DNA from: an uncultured Porphyromonas sp.
Lineage (GTDB): Bacteria > Bacteroidota > Bacteroidia > Bacteroidales > Porphyromonadaceae
DNA: 11,995 bases
Direction: 5' to 3'
Assembly (NCBI GenBank): GCA_900539765.1
Contig: UQDF01000062.1
Coordinates: 1 to 11,995, forward strand
The notes under the pieces were generated by a model. It ran no database searches, was not told where the DNA came from, and saw only the letters and a list, made by a program, of their open reading frames with translations. Positions 4,753-11,995 of this stretch are shown piece after piece (the first letter of the stretch is position 1; each line of letters begins with the position of its first letter). The translations under genes and the position numbers were made by a program.

Positions 4753-7700
4753 ATGTCCATAAAACTGTTTAGCCTAGCCAAAGAACTCAACATCGGAGTC
4801 AATACGCTTGTCTCCTTCCTTAACGACAAGGGTAAAGAGGTAGACAACAACCCCAACACACGCATCACGGAGGAGGAGTTTAATCTCATCCTACGTGACT
4901 TCACACCGACCTTTGATGAGGAGACTATAGGAAGAGCCAAGAAGAAGTTCCTCCGCAGTAAGAGCATGCCTAAGGCTAAACCTGAGGAGCCTGCCAAGCC
5001 TGAAGCAAATAGCACCGAGGAGCAACCCTCGAAGACGTCTGCTCCAGCAGCTAAAAAAGAGAAGGCAGACCCAGACATCCCCACCAAGGCGAGCACCTCG
5101 CAGGTCAACGTCGTGGGGCGTATAGAGCTCGACAAGCACAACAATCCAATCTCAGCCTCCACGGCAAAAGCCTCTACAGCTACTCAGGAAGAGCCGACCA
5201 AGACGAAGGCTACAACTAAGCCTAGCAAGCCCAAAAGCACGAGCACTTCTAAGCAGAAGGAAGCTACTCCAGAGGAACCCACCAAAACGGAGGCAAGCAC
5301 GATAGCTGAGCAGCCGAAGGCCACTACGCCTGCCAAGGAAATCAAGGAGACTAAGGAACCTAAGGAGACCAAGAAGGCACCCGAGACTAAGGAGACAAAG
5401 AGCGAGGCTAAGACCGTAGAGAGTGCTAAGACCTCTGCTGAGGCGCCGTCTAAGGAGCAGAAGAGCGACACTTCTAAGGAGTCAGCACCTGTTGCTTCTA
5501 AGGAGCCTGCACAGAGCGAGGTCAAGCCTGTAGCCGCTAAGGCTGAGCCAGCAAAGGCAAAGGAAGAGCCGAAGCAGAAAGCTCCCAAGCAACCAACCGC
5601 TACCGCATCAGAACCAGCAGCTAAGGAGGCACCCGCACCAGCTTCCAAAGCAGGTGCATCCACTGAGACTACGACAGAGACCAAGGACGAGGGTGAGACA
5701 GAGATCTTCCGCATTGCCAAGAAGGAGGACGAGCCACAACTCAAGGTGGTCGGCAAGATCGACCTCAGTAGCTTCAGTAACTCACGCTCTCGCAAGTCTA
5801 GCAAGGACAAAGAGAGCAACCGGCGCAAGCGTAAGCGCATCTCCTCAGGAGCAGTCGATGTCAAGAGTGAAGGCGCTAAGATACAGGACGACCGCTCTGG
5901 CAAGAAGGGTGGTCGCTCAGGAGTTCCACAGCGCAATGAGCGCGGAGGACGCAACGAGCGTCGCACTGGACGTAAGAGCAGACGTCAGGAGCCCGTCTTG
6001 ACTCCCGAGGAGCAGGACGAGCTAAGAGCTAAGCAGGTCAAGGAGACCCTAGCACGGCTCAACAACAAGCAGACCGTCTTCGGGCGTGCTGCTAAGTCTA
6101 GACGTGAGAAGCGCGAGGCACGCCGTGCCGAGTTTGAGCGTGAGCAGGAGCTCTCCACGCAGGAGGAGAAGGTACTTAAGCTGACCGAGTTTGTCACCGT
6201 AAGCGACCTGGCCAACATGATGGACGTCTCCGTCACCGACGTTATCTCGACCTGTATGAGTATCGACATGATGGTGTCGATTAATCAGCGACTCGATGCT
6301 GAAACGATCAATATCGTTGCTGAGGAGTTTGGCTACGAGACCGAGTTCGTATCGGCCAACGTCGTCGAGGCTATTTCGGCCGACGAGGAGCCTGACAAGC
6401 CTGAGGATCTAGAGCCTCGTCCACCTGTCATCACCATTATGGGTCACGTAGACCACGGTAAGACTTCACTGCTCGACTGCATCCGTCGTTCGGACGTTAC
6501 CGCAGGCGAGGCGGGCGGTATCACGCAGCACATTGGTGCGTACAATGTGACTCTCTCCGATGGTCGTCGCCTCACCGTCCTAGACACACCTGGTCACGAG
6601 GCCTTTACCGCTATGCGAGCTCGTGGTGCGCAGATTACAGATATTGTGGTCATCGTCATTGCGGCAAATGATGCTGTGATGCCTCAGACCATCGAGGCGC
6701 TCAACCATGCGAGTGCCGCTGGCGTGCCGATCATCTTTGCAATCAACAAAATCGATGTCAATGGTGCCAACCCCGACAAGATCCGTGAGCAACTCGCTGG
6801 TATGAACTACCTCGTCGAGGATTGGGGTGGTAAGTATCAGGTACAGGAGATCTCTGCCAAGAAGAATATCGGCATCCCCGATCTACTAGAGAAGGTCTTC
6901 CTCGAGGCTGAGCTCCTCGAGCTTAAGTCCAATCCTCATCGTCGTGCCTCAGGCTCGGTCATCGAGTCTTCACTAGACAAAGGCAAGGGTTACCTCGCCT
7001 CTGTCTTGATCCAGCGAGGCACCCTCCACATTGGAGACTTCATCTTAGCTGGTAGCTACTACGGACGTGTCAAGGCTATGTACAATGAGTACAACAAGCG
7101 TGTCGACACCGCTGGGCTATCTACGGCAGTCTCTATCCTCGGCTTCAATGGTGCGCCGACTGCTGGTGATGACTTCAACGTTATGGAGAGCGAGCAGGAA
7201 GCACGTGAGCTAGCGGTCAAGCGTGAGCAGCTACAGCGTGAGCAGGGCTTGCGTACGCAGAAGATGCTCACCCTCGACGATATCGGTCGTCGCATCGCTG
7301 TGGGCAATTTCCAGCAGTTTAACCTTATCATCAAGGGAGACGTGGACGGCTCCGTACAGGCACTAGCCAACTCACTCATCGAGCTTTCGACGAAGGAGAT
7401 CCAGGTGAGCGTCATCCATCAGGGTGTCGGTCAGATCACCGAGTCAGACATCCAGCTAGCGACGGCATCTGACGCTGTGATCATAGGCTTCCAGGTTCGT
7501 CCTAGTGCTCAGGCTCGTAGGCTAGCCGAGCAGGAGGGTGTCGAGATCCGCACCTACTCGGTCATCTACGATGCTATCGAGGACGTACACGATGCGCTCG
7601 AGGGTATGCTCTCGCCAGACATTCGCGAGCAGGTCACTGGAAACCTAGAGGTACTACAGACCTTCAAGGTGAGCAAGATCGGAACCATAGCTGGCTGTAT

Positions 7701-7923
7701 GGTCACCGATGGCAAGATCAAGCGTACCGACAAGGTGCGTGTCATCCGCGATGGTGTGGTCATCCATACAGGCGAGCTAGAGTCACTCAAGCGCTTCAAG
7801 GACGAAGCCAAGGAGGTGGTCTCAGGTCTCGAGTGCGGTATCAATATCAAGAACTACAACAACGTTGAGGTGGGCGACATCATCGAGTCCTTTGAGGAGA
7901 TCGAGGTTCGTCGCAAGCTCTAG
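4753..7923 (+). CDS. infB: Translation initiation factor IF-2
   Basis: 1056 residues, longer than E. coli IF-2 (890), mostly because of an extended linker. IF-2 is the GTPase that brings fMet-tRNA to the 30S P site and promotes subunit joining. An IF2_N-like helical module lies at residues 1-50. A Lys/Ala/Pro/Thr/Glu-rich disordered linker covers about 66-315 and includes KET repeats near 198-216. A basic Arg/Lys/Gly stretch spans about 340-420, and a second IF2_N-like domain about 470-535. The GTPase domain has G1 GHVDHGKT at 564-571, switch I GGIT around 588-591, G3 DTPGHE at 611-616, G4 NKID at 665-668 and G5 SAK at 701-703. Domains II-IV follow to the C-terminus, including the fMet-tRNA-binding region. 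All GTPase motifs are intact. It is third gene of rimP-nusA-infB and followed by a terminator. Confidence 0.98.
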   Translation: MSIKLFSLAKELNIGVNTLVSFLNDKGKEVDNNPNTRITEEEFNLILRDFTPTFDEETIGRAKKKFLRSKSMPKAKPEEPAKPEANSTEEQPSKTSAPAAKKEKADPDIPTKASTSQVNVVGRIELDKHNNPISASTAKASTATQEEPTKTKATTKPSKPKSTSTSKQKEATPEEPTKTEASTIAEQPKATTPAKEIKETKEPKETKKAPETKETKSEAKTVESAKTSAEAPSKEQKSDTSKESAPVASKEPAQSEVKPVAAKAEPAKAKEEPKQKAPKQPTATASEPAAKEAPAPASKAGASTETTTETKDEGETEIFRIAKKEDEPQLKVVGKIDLSSFSNSRSRKSSKDKESNRRKRKRISSGAVDVKSEGAKIQDDRSGKKGGRSGVPQRNERGGRNERRTGRKSRRQEPVLTPEEQDELRAKQVKETLARLNNKQTVFGRAAKSRREKREARRAEFEREQELSTQEEKVLKLTEFVTVSDLANMMDVSVTDVISTCMSIDMMVSINQRLDAETINIVAEEFGYETEFVSANVVEAISADEEPDKPEDLEPRPPVITIMGHVDHGKTSLLDCIRRSDVTAGEAGGITQHIGAYNVTLSDGRRLTVLDTPGHEAFTAMRARGAQITDIVVIVIAANDAVMPQTIEALNHASAAGVPIIFAINKIDVNGANPDKIREQLAGMNYLVEDWGGKYQVQEISAKKNIGIPDLLEKVFLEAELLELKSNPHRRASGSVIESSLDKGKGYLASVLIQRGTLHIGDFILAGSYYGRVKAMYNEYNKRVDTAGLSTAVSILGFNGAPTAGDDFNVMESEQEARELAVKREQLQREQGLRTQKMLTLDDIGRRIAVGNFQQFNLIIKGDVDGSVQALANSLIELSTKEIQVSVIHQGVGQITESDIQLATASDAVIIGFQVRPSAQARRLAEQEGVEIRTYSVIYDAIEDVHDALEGMLSPDIREQVTGNLEVLQTFKVSKIGTIAGCMVTDGKIKRTDKVRVIRDGVVIHTGELESLKRFKDEAKEVVSGLECGINIKNYNNVEVGDIIESFEEIEVRRKL

Positions 7924-7947
7924 TCCCCTACCCCAACACATTTGCCT

Positions 7948-7993
7948 AAGTGGCGACTGCTTCTCACAGAGGAGCGGCCGCCACTTTTCTTTT
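7948..7993 (+). terminator. Intrinsic terminator of rimP-nusA-infB
   Basis: AAGTGGCG (7948-7955) pairs perfectly with CGCCACTT (7979-7986). Inside it GCTTCTC pairs with GAGGAGC around ACA. A T-rich tract follows (TTTTCTTTT, 7985-7993). It lies 24 bp after the infB stop codon. Confidence 0.9.
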
Positions 7994-8077
7994 GCCTCAT
8001 CCCCACTTCAGCTAGGTTCATATGGAAGAAACTGCAGTGCCATAGGGAGGAAACAGAAAGGAGAGGGGATTTATTGT

Positions 8078-8085
8078 TACCTTTG
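8078..8085 (+). promoter_or_regulatory. Bacteroidota -7 box for the acetyltransferase gene
   Basis: TACCTTTG exactly matches TAnnTTTG, with no evident TTG -33 element. It overlaps the GTG at 8085 that would give a longer reading frame, so translation from that GTG is unlikely. The 5' UTR to the ATG at 8184 would be about 93 nt. Confidence 0.65.
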
Positions 8086-8114
8086 TGGTAGGAGATTGTT
8101 GCTATAGTCTCCGT

Positions 8115-8160
8115 AGAGGCTTGCGCTGCAGGCTCCGTGGCGGAGATGACAGGCACCTCT
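8115..8160 (+). promoter_or_regulatory. Possible three-way-junction structure in the acetyltransferase 5' UTR
   Basis: AGAG (8115-8118) can pair with CTCT (8157-8160). Inside are two compact hairpins: GCTTGC/GCAGGC (8119-8124 with 8128-8133, loop GCT) and TCCG/CGGA (8134-8137 with 8141-8144, loop TGG). The outer stem is short and the fold is hand-drawn. I do not recognise a known riboswitch, and the structure could be accidental. Confidence 0.3.
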
Positions 8161-8183
8161 CTCTGCTTTTATCGATTTACTAT

Positions 8184-8789
8184 ATGTCTCACACGACTCC
8201 CCCATTATCGTTTGTACCCTCCCCGCAGCCCAAGGGTTATCGCTACTATAATATACAGAGCGACACCGACCGTCAGCTCTTGGCCAGTCGGTGCAAAGAG
8301 CGACTGCAAGCCCTGCACCGCATACCCGTCGAAGAGCGGGAGCAGTATCATCGTGAGCTAGAGAAACTACTTGGCGGGCTCGGCGAGGAGAGTTGGCTAG
8401 TGACACCATTCTTTTGCGACTATGGGAGCGAGATTGAGGTGGGGAGTCATACCTTCATCAATAGTGGCTGCACTATGCTCGATGGCGGCCATGTGACCAT
8501 CGGTGACTATGTACTCATCGGCCCCTCCGTCTCACTCTACAGTGTAGGGCATCCGCTTGATCTCGAGGAGCGTGCTGCTGGCTGGGAGTTTGGCCTCCCG
8601 ATCATCATCGAGGATCATGTCTGGATCGGCGGAGACTGTACGATCCTCCCTGGCGTAACCATTGGCCGAGGCTCCGTGATCGGCGCAGGGAGTGTTGTCA
8701 CCAAGAGCATCCCCCCGATGAGCCTGGCCGTGGGCAATCCCTGCCGTGTCATTCGCTCGCTCAGCGATTCTGCCGATCCTCAAGATTAA
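8184..8789 (+). CDS. Maltose/galactoside O-acetyltransferase-like sugar acetyltransferase
   Basis: 201-residue member of the Maa/LacA/NodL branch of hexapeptide-repeat (left-handed beta-helix) acyltransferases, which move acetyl from acetyl-CoA to a sugar hydroxyl. The N-terminal Maa-type helical region has KERLQAL (about residues 38-44). TPFFCDYGSEIEVGSHTFINSG follows from about residue 74, the classic family segment with the conserved asparagine at 93. D100 and H123 (in GHPLD) fit the catalytic region, H123 being the expected general base. Hexapeptide turns continue through VWIGGDCTILPGVTIGRGSVIGAGSVVTKSIP and the family ending AVGNPCRVIR. The ATG at 8184 was chosen because the 33 upstream in-frame residues are not family-like and overlap the promoter. 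No sugar-utilisation genes are adjacent, so the substrate is unknown; polA follows by 27 bp. Confidence 0.9.
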   Translation: MSHTTPPLSFVPSPQPKGYRYYNIQSDTDRQLLASRCKERLQALHRIPVEEREQYHRELEKLLGGLGEESWLVTPFFCDYGSEIEVGSHTFINSGCTMLDGGHVTIGDYVLIGPSVSLYSVGHPLDLEERAAGWEFGLPIIIEDHVWIGGDCTILPGVTIGRGSVIGAGSVVTKSIPPMSLAVGNPCRVIRSLSDSADPQD

Positions 8790-8816
8790 CCCGTTACTTT
8801 TTACCCTATTTGAACT

Positions 8817-11663
8817 ATGCCTACGCTCTATCTGCTTGACGCTTATGCACTGATTTACCGAGCCTACTACGCATTCATCAAGCGTCCCCTCGTTGATGCA
8901 CAGGGGCGCGACACGAGTGCGCTCTATGGCTTCGCCTCCACGCTACAAGACATCATTGACAAGGAGCGACCCGACTACATCGCCGTGGCGATGGATATGC
9001 CGGGAGGAACCTTTCGCCACAAGGAGTACCCAGAGTACAAGGCCAATCGCCCCGAGACTCCCGAGACGATACGCTTCTCGATGCCTTATATCAAAGAGTT
9101 GGTGCAGGCTTACCAGATACCTCTGCTAGGGGTCGAAGGGTACGAAGCGGACGACCTGATCGGCACGCTGAGCCGCCAAGCTGTCGAGGCGGGCTACGAG
9201 GTGCGCATGGTCACGCCAGACAAAGATTACGGGCAACTCGTCGGACCGCATGCGCAGATGTTTGCACCACAGCGCACGGGGTCAGGCTTCGAGCTACTCG
9301 GTGCCGAGGAGATAACCGCTAAGTACGGCATCCGCTATCCGCTACAAATGATTGACTACTTGGGGCTTGTGGGCGATAGCTCGGACAATGTGCCTGGCTG
9401 TCCAGGCATTGGTAAGGTAGCAGCGCAGCGACTCCTCGAGGAGTTTGACTCGATCGAAGATATCTACGCACGCATTGACCAGGTGAAGCCGACCTATGCG
9501 AAAAAGCTTCTCGCAGCCAAGGAGCAGACGATGCTCTCGCGGCATCTCGTCACCATCGTGACCGATGTGCCTGGGGTTACCTTTGACCCAGATCAGATGA
9601 AGTGGCGGGGCCCCGACCATGCCGCTGTAGAGCGCATCTTCAAGGAGTTTGCCTTCACCTCACTACTCAAGCGCATCGGCAAGCCCGCAGAGAGTACGCC
9701 ACAGGTGGGTCTCTTTGACCTTGGCGATAGTTCGACGCCAGCAAGTTCGCCAGCCACGATTGAGGTGTCGGGTCCCGTGAGTGCCGCAGCTCCTCTAGAA
9801 AACTATAAGACGGTTGGCGTGACCTTTACCGAAGTCAAAGGTTACGAAGCAGTGAGCCAGCTCGCTAAGCAGTTGGCGGGCAGCTCCGTTGTTGCCTTTG
9901 ACACTGAGACCGATGGCCTCGATGCGCTCTGTGCAGGCATCGTCGGTATGTCGCTCTGTGCCGATGAGCAGCAGGCTTACTTTATTCCGCTACCCGAGTC
10001 GGCTGAGGAGGCTACGCATATACTCTCTCCCTTAGCGGATCTGATGCAGGACGAGCGTGTACTCAAGGTGGCGCACAATGCGAAGTTTGACCTAGAGGTG
10101 CTGACACGCTACGGACTGCCCGAGGCGCGCCCGCTCTACGACACCATGCTGGCGCACTACCTGATCGATGCCGACCAGGGGCACAGCCTCGACGAACTGG
10201 CAGGTGGCCTGCTCCACTACGACACAATACGCTACAAAGAGCTCTCGCCTAAGGAAAACTTTACACTACGCACCGACGTAGACCCCAAGCTCCTCTGCGA
10301 CTACGCCAGCGAAGATGCCTACGTGACGCTACGCCTCTACCACGCCCTGCACAAGCAGCTCTCCCCTACCGAGCAGCGACTCCTCACCGAGGTGGAGATA
10401 CCGCTCCTCTACGTGCTGATGCACATGGAGCAGCGCGGCATCGTCCTCGACATCGAGGCACTGCAGCGCTCCCGTCAGGAGCTACTCGAGAGCGTCCTTC
10501 GCCTAGAGAAGGAGATACAGAGCTACTCCTCACGAGGGCTTAACCTCAAGGTCAATAGCCCGAAGCAGATCGGCGAACTGCTCTTTGATGAGCTTAAGAT
10601 TATGGAGAAGCCGCGCAAGACCAAGACGGGCAACTACGTGACCAACGAGGAGACGCTCCTCCCGCTTCGCTCGCTCCACCCCGTCGTCGCACTCATCCTA
10701 GACTACCGTGAGGCGCGCAAGTTGCTCAACACCTATATAGATCCGCTGCCCAAGATGTGCTACCCCGATGGCAAGCTGCACACTTCGTACAATCAGGCGG
10801 TCACCGCCACGGGCAGGCTCTCCTCGAGCAATCCGAATCTGCAAAACATCCCGATCCGTAGCGACCTCGGTCGTCCCCTGCGTCGTGCCTTTGTCGCAGA
10901 CCCATACTACACCCCGCGCCTTTCGGCTTGCACTCCTGTGGATCATACCCATGAGGAGCCGATCGGTGCTGTCCTGCTCAGTGCGGACTACTCGCAGGTG
11001 GAGCTGCGCGTTATGGCACACCTAAGCCAAGACCCAGCGATGATACATTCTTTCCTCTCGGGCGATGATATTCACACGGCGACAGCCGCTAAGGTCTTTA
11101 AGGTGGCCCCCGAGGAGGTGACCCCACTGATGCGCAGCAAGGCGAAGACGGCCAACTTTGGCATCAACTACGGCATCACGCCCTATGGTCTGAGCCAGCG
11201 TCTCAACATCCCCGTTGGCGAGGCTGCCGAGCTGATCAAGGAGTACTTCGCCACTTTTACTCATATACAGGCCTTTATGAATGAGGCTATAGCGCTTGCC
11301 ACCGAGCGAGGCTATACGGAGACCGCCTTCGGTCGTCGCCGGCAGCTGCGTAACCTCCGCACGGCACGTGGAGCCCAGCGTGGCAATGCCGAGCGCAATG
11401 CGATCAACGCACCGATCCAAGGCACCGCCGCCGACATCATCAAGATCGCTATGATACGTGTCGAGGAGGAGCTAAAGAAGCAACAGCTACGCAGCTACCT
11501 CGTCCTGCAGGTGCACGACGAACTGATCCTCAACGTCTATCTCGACGAACTGGAGCGTGTCACAACCCTCGTTCGCGAAGCGATGGAGGGTGCTTGGCCC
11601 GAGTGCTCCGTGCCGCTTGTCGTCGAGATCGGTACCGGCAAAGATTGGCTCGCAGCGCACTAA
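8817..11663 (+). CDS. polA: DNA polymerase I
   Basis: 948 residues, the normal full length. Pol I removes RNA primers and fills gaps in replication and repair. The 5' nuclease (FEN-like) domain spans about 1-290, with LLDAYALIYRAYYAF at the start, EGYEADDLIGTL, VTPDKDYGQL and GLVGDSSDNVPGCPGIG. A linker leads to the 3'-5' exonuclease domain, where Exo I has FDTETDG with D362 and E364, Exo II is HNAKFDLEVL and Exo III is DYASEDAY. Proofreading therefore looks active, unlike in many Pol I enzymes that have lost these residues. Polymerase motif A is LSADYSQVELR with catalytic D724. Motif B runs from R773 with K777, F781 and Y785 (KTANFGINYG). Motif C is QVHDEL with D901 and E902. It starts 27 bp after the acetyltransferase gene with no convincing promoter between, so readthrough or an unrecognised promoter is possible. 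No clear terminator follows. Confidence 0.98.
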   Translation: MPTLYLLDAYALIYRAYYAFIKRPLVDAQGRDTSALYGFASTLQDIIDKERPDYIAVAMDMPGGTFRHKEYPEYKANRPETPETIRFSMPYIKELVQAYQIPLLGVEGYEADDLIGTLSRQAVEAGYEVRMVTPDKDYGQLVGPHAQMFAPQRTGSGFELLGAEEITAKYGIRYPLQMIDYLGLVGDSSDNVPGCPGIGKVAAQRLLEEFDSIEDIYARIDQVKPTYAKKLLAAKEQTMLSRHLVTIVTDVPGVTFDPDQMKWRGPDHAAVERIFKEFAFTSLLKRIGKPAESTPQVGLFDLGDSSTPASSPATIEVSGPVSAAAPLENYKTVGVTFTEVKGYEAVSQLAKQLAGSSVVAFDTETDGLDALCAGIVGMSLCADEQQAYFIPLPESAEEATHILSPLADLMQDERVLKVAHNAKFDLEVLTRYGLPEARPLYDTMLAHYLIDADQGHSLDELAGGLLHYDTIRYKELSPKENFTLRTDVDPKLLCDYASEDAYVTLRLYHALHKQLSPTEQRLLTEVEIPLLYVLMHMEQRGIVLDIEALQRSRQELLESVLRLEKEIQSYSSRGLNLKVNSPKQIGELLFDELKIMEKPRKTKTGNYVTNEETLLPLRSLHPVVALILDYREARKLLNTYIDPLPKMCYPDGKLHTSYNQAVTATGRLSSSNPNLQNIPIRSDLGRPLRRAFVADPYYTPRLSACTPVDHTHEEPIGAVLLSADYSQVELRVMAHLSQDPAMIHSFLSGDDIHTATAAKVFKVAPEEVTPLMRSKAKTANFGINYGITPYGLSQRLNIPVGEAAELIKEYFATFTHIQAFMNEAIALATERGYTETAFGRRRQLRNLRTARGAQRGNAERNAINAPIQGTAADIIKIAMIRVEEELKKQQLRSYLVLQVHDELILNVYLDELERVTTLVREAMEGAWPECSVPLVVEIGTGKDWLAAH

Positions 11664-11995
11664 TCCCCCCAAGACGCCACATAAGAGCTTTCACCCAGCG
11701 CAAAGGATAACGCCGATAGCGTACGAATTGCAAACAACAAGCGGCGATATACGACCCGAAAACCAATAGCCACGTGGCGGTTTGAGAATTCCCACGTACG
11801 CATCAAAGCGAGACGTGTAGTCCGTTGTAAGGACGCACGGACTGAGTAACGAATGTAGGGACGCACGATCTGTGCGTCCGTCCCCGTTAAAGCCCTGACT
11901 CTGTAACTTTTGACACAACGGACTCACAGATCGTCCGCCCCTACAAATACTGGTGTTACAGAGTCTGATGGCTGAACTTTTCTTGTTGATGTGGT
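11664..11995. other. Non-coding tail with repeats; no gene seen
   Basis: No credible coding sequence lies in these 332 bases; short open frames on both strands have no family character. The stretch contains CCACGTGG at 11770-11777, a CACGTAC variant at 11793-11799, and the inverted-repeat element at 11819-11965. No promoter box or intrinsic terminator is clear. Confidence 0.6.
11819..11965. repeat. Interleaved inverted-repeat element (MITE/REP-like)
   Basis: Three inverted pairs interlock within 147 bp. AGTCCGTTGT (11819-11828) pairs with ACAACGGACT (11915-11924), perfect over 10 bp. The 20 bases at 11855-11874 pair with 11925-11944, matching at 18 of 20 (GTAGGGACGC against GCCCCTAC-type ends). 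GACTCTGTAAC (11897-11907) pairs with GTTACAGAGTC (11955-11965), perfect over 11 bp. In addition, GGACGCAC/GTGCGTCC forms a local 8-bp hairpin at 11860-11880. No transposase is encoded. It is consistent with a non-autonomous mobile or dispersed palindromic repeat; target-site duplications were not identified. Confidence 0.6.

Noticed and set aside
5184..5966. 260-residue reading frame on the minus strand inside infB
   Set aside because: It is Leu/Ser/Ala-rich low-complexity sequence produced by reading the antisense of the IF-2 linker; no independent signals.
8085..8183. Longer start (GTG at 8085) for the acetyltransferase
   Set aside because: The GTG overlaps the -7 box and the extra 33 residues do not resemble the family; the ATG at 8184 fits.
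8790..8816. Possible promoter between the acetyltransferase gene and polA
   Set aside because: The T-rich bases do not match TAnnTTTG at the right spacing, so no promoter is called.
11728..11740. CAAACAACAAGC shared with the minus strand near 994-1007
   Set aside because: A 12-base A/C-rich match without similar flanks is compatible with chance.

Overview
The window looks like chromosomal core DNA from a Bacteroidales bacterium, most plausibly a Porphyromonas of the asaccharolytica/uenonis kind. The genus is inferred from protein character and moderate-to-high G+C, not tested. Support for Bacteroidota: several genes are preceded by the class-typical -7 box TAnnTTTG (TACCTTTG or TATCTTTG at about 1012, 1468, 1639, 2533 and 8078). 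Most starts lack a Shine-Dalgarno and have A/T-rich DNA in front. IF-2 has a very long Lys/Ala/Pro/Thr-rich linker, and the L27 N-terminus starts directly with MAHKKG.

Layout. At 1-223 I see no gene. At 224-991 an ADP-ribosylglycohydrolase-family gene runs on the minus strand; everything else is on the plus strand. A repeat-rich intergenic region (992-1541) holds that gene's promoter, a 15-bp tandem repeat, six CACGTGG-like words and a second direct repeat. It is followed by tRNA-Arg(CCU) and its own promoter box. A promoter right after the tRNA drives rplU-rpmA (L21, L27), which ends in a strong intrinsic terminator. A new promoter and a leader with a terminator-like hairpin precede rimP-nusA-infB, the conserved ribosome-maturation/transcription/translation-initiation cluster, which ends in another strong terminator. 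Then come a sugar O-acetyltransferase with a structured leader and, 27 bp later, polA encoding full-length DNA polymerase I with intact 5' nuclease, 3'-5' exonuclease and polymerase motifs. The last 330 bp are non-coding and hold CACGTG words and an interleaved inverted-repeat element.

Function. The genes are mostly housekeeping: 50S subunit proteins, 30S maturation (RimP), transcription elongation/antitermination (NusA), initiation (IF-2), Arg decoding of AGG, and DNA repair/replication (Pol I). No mobile-element genes, CRISPR array or defence cluster is visible. The less ordinary signals are all non-coding: the tandem repeat next to the glycohydrolase promoter, the terminator-bearing rimP leader with a 15-codon mini-ORF, similar leader words before rplU and infB, the structured acetyltransferase leader, and dispersed repeats at both ends.
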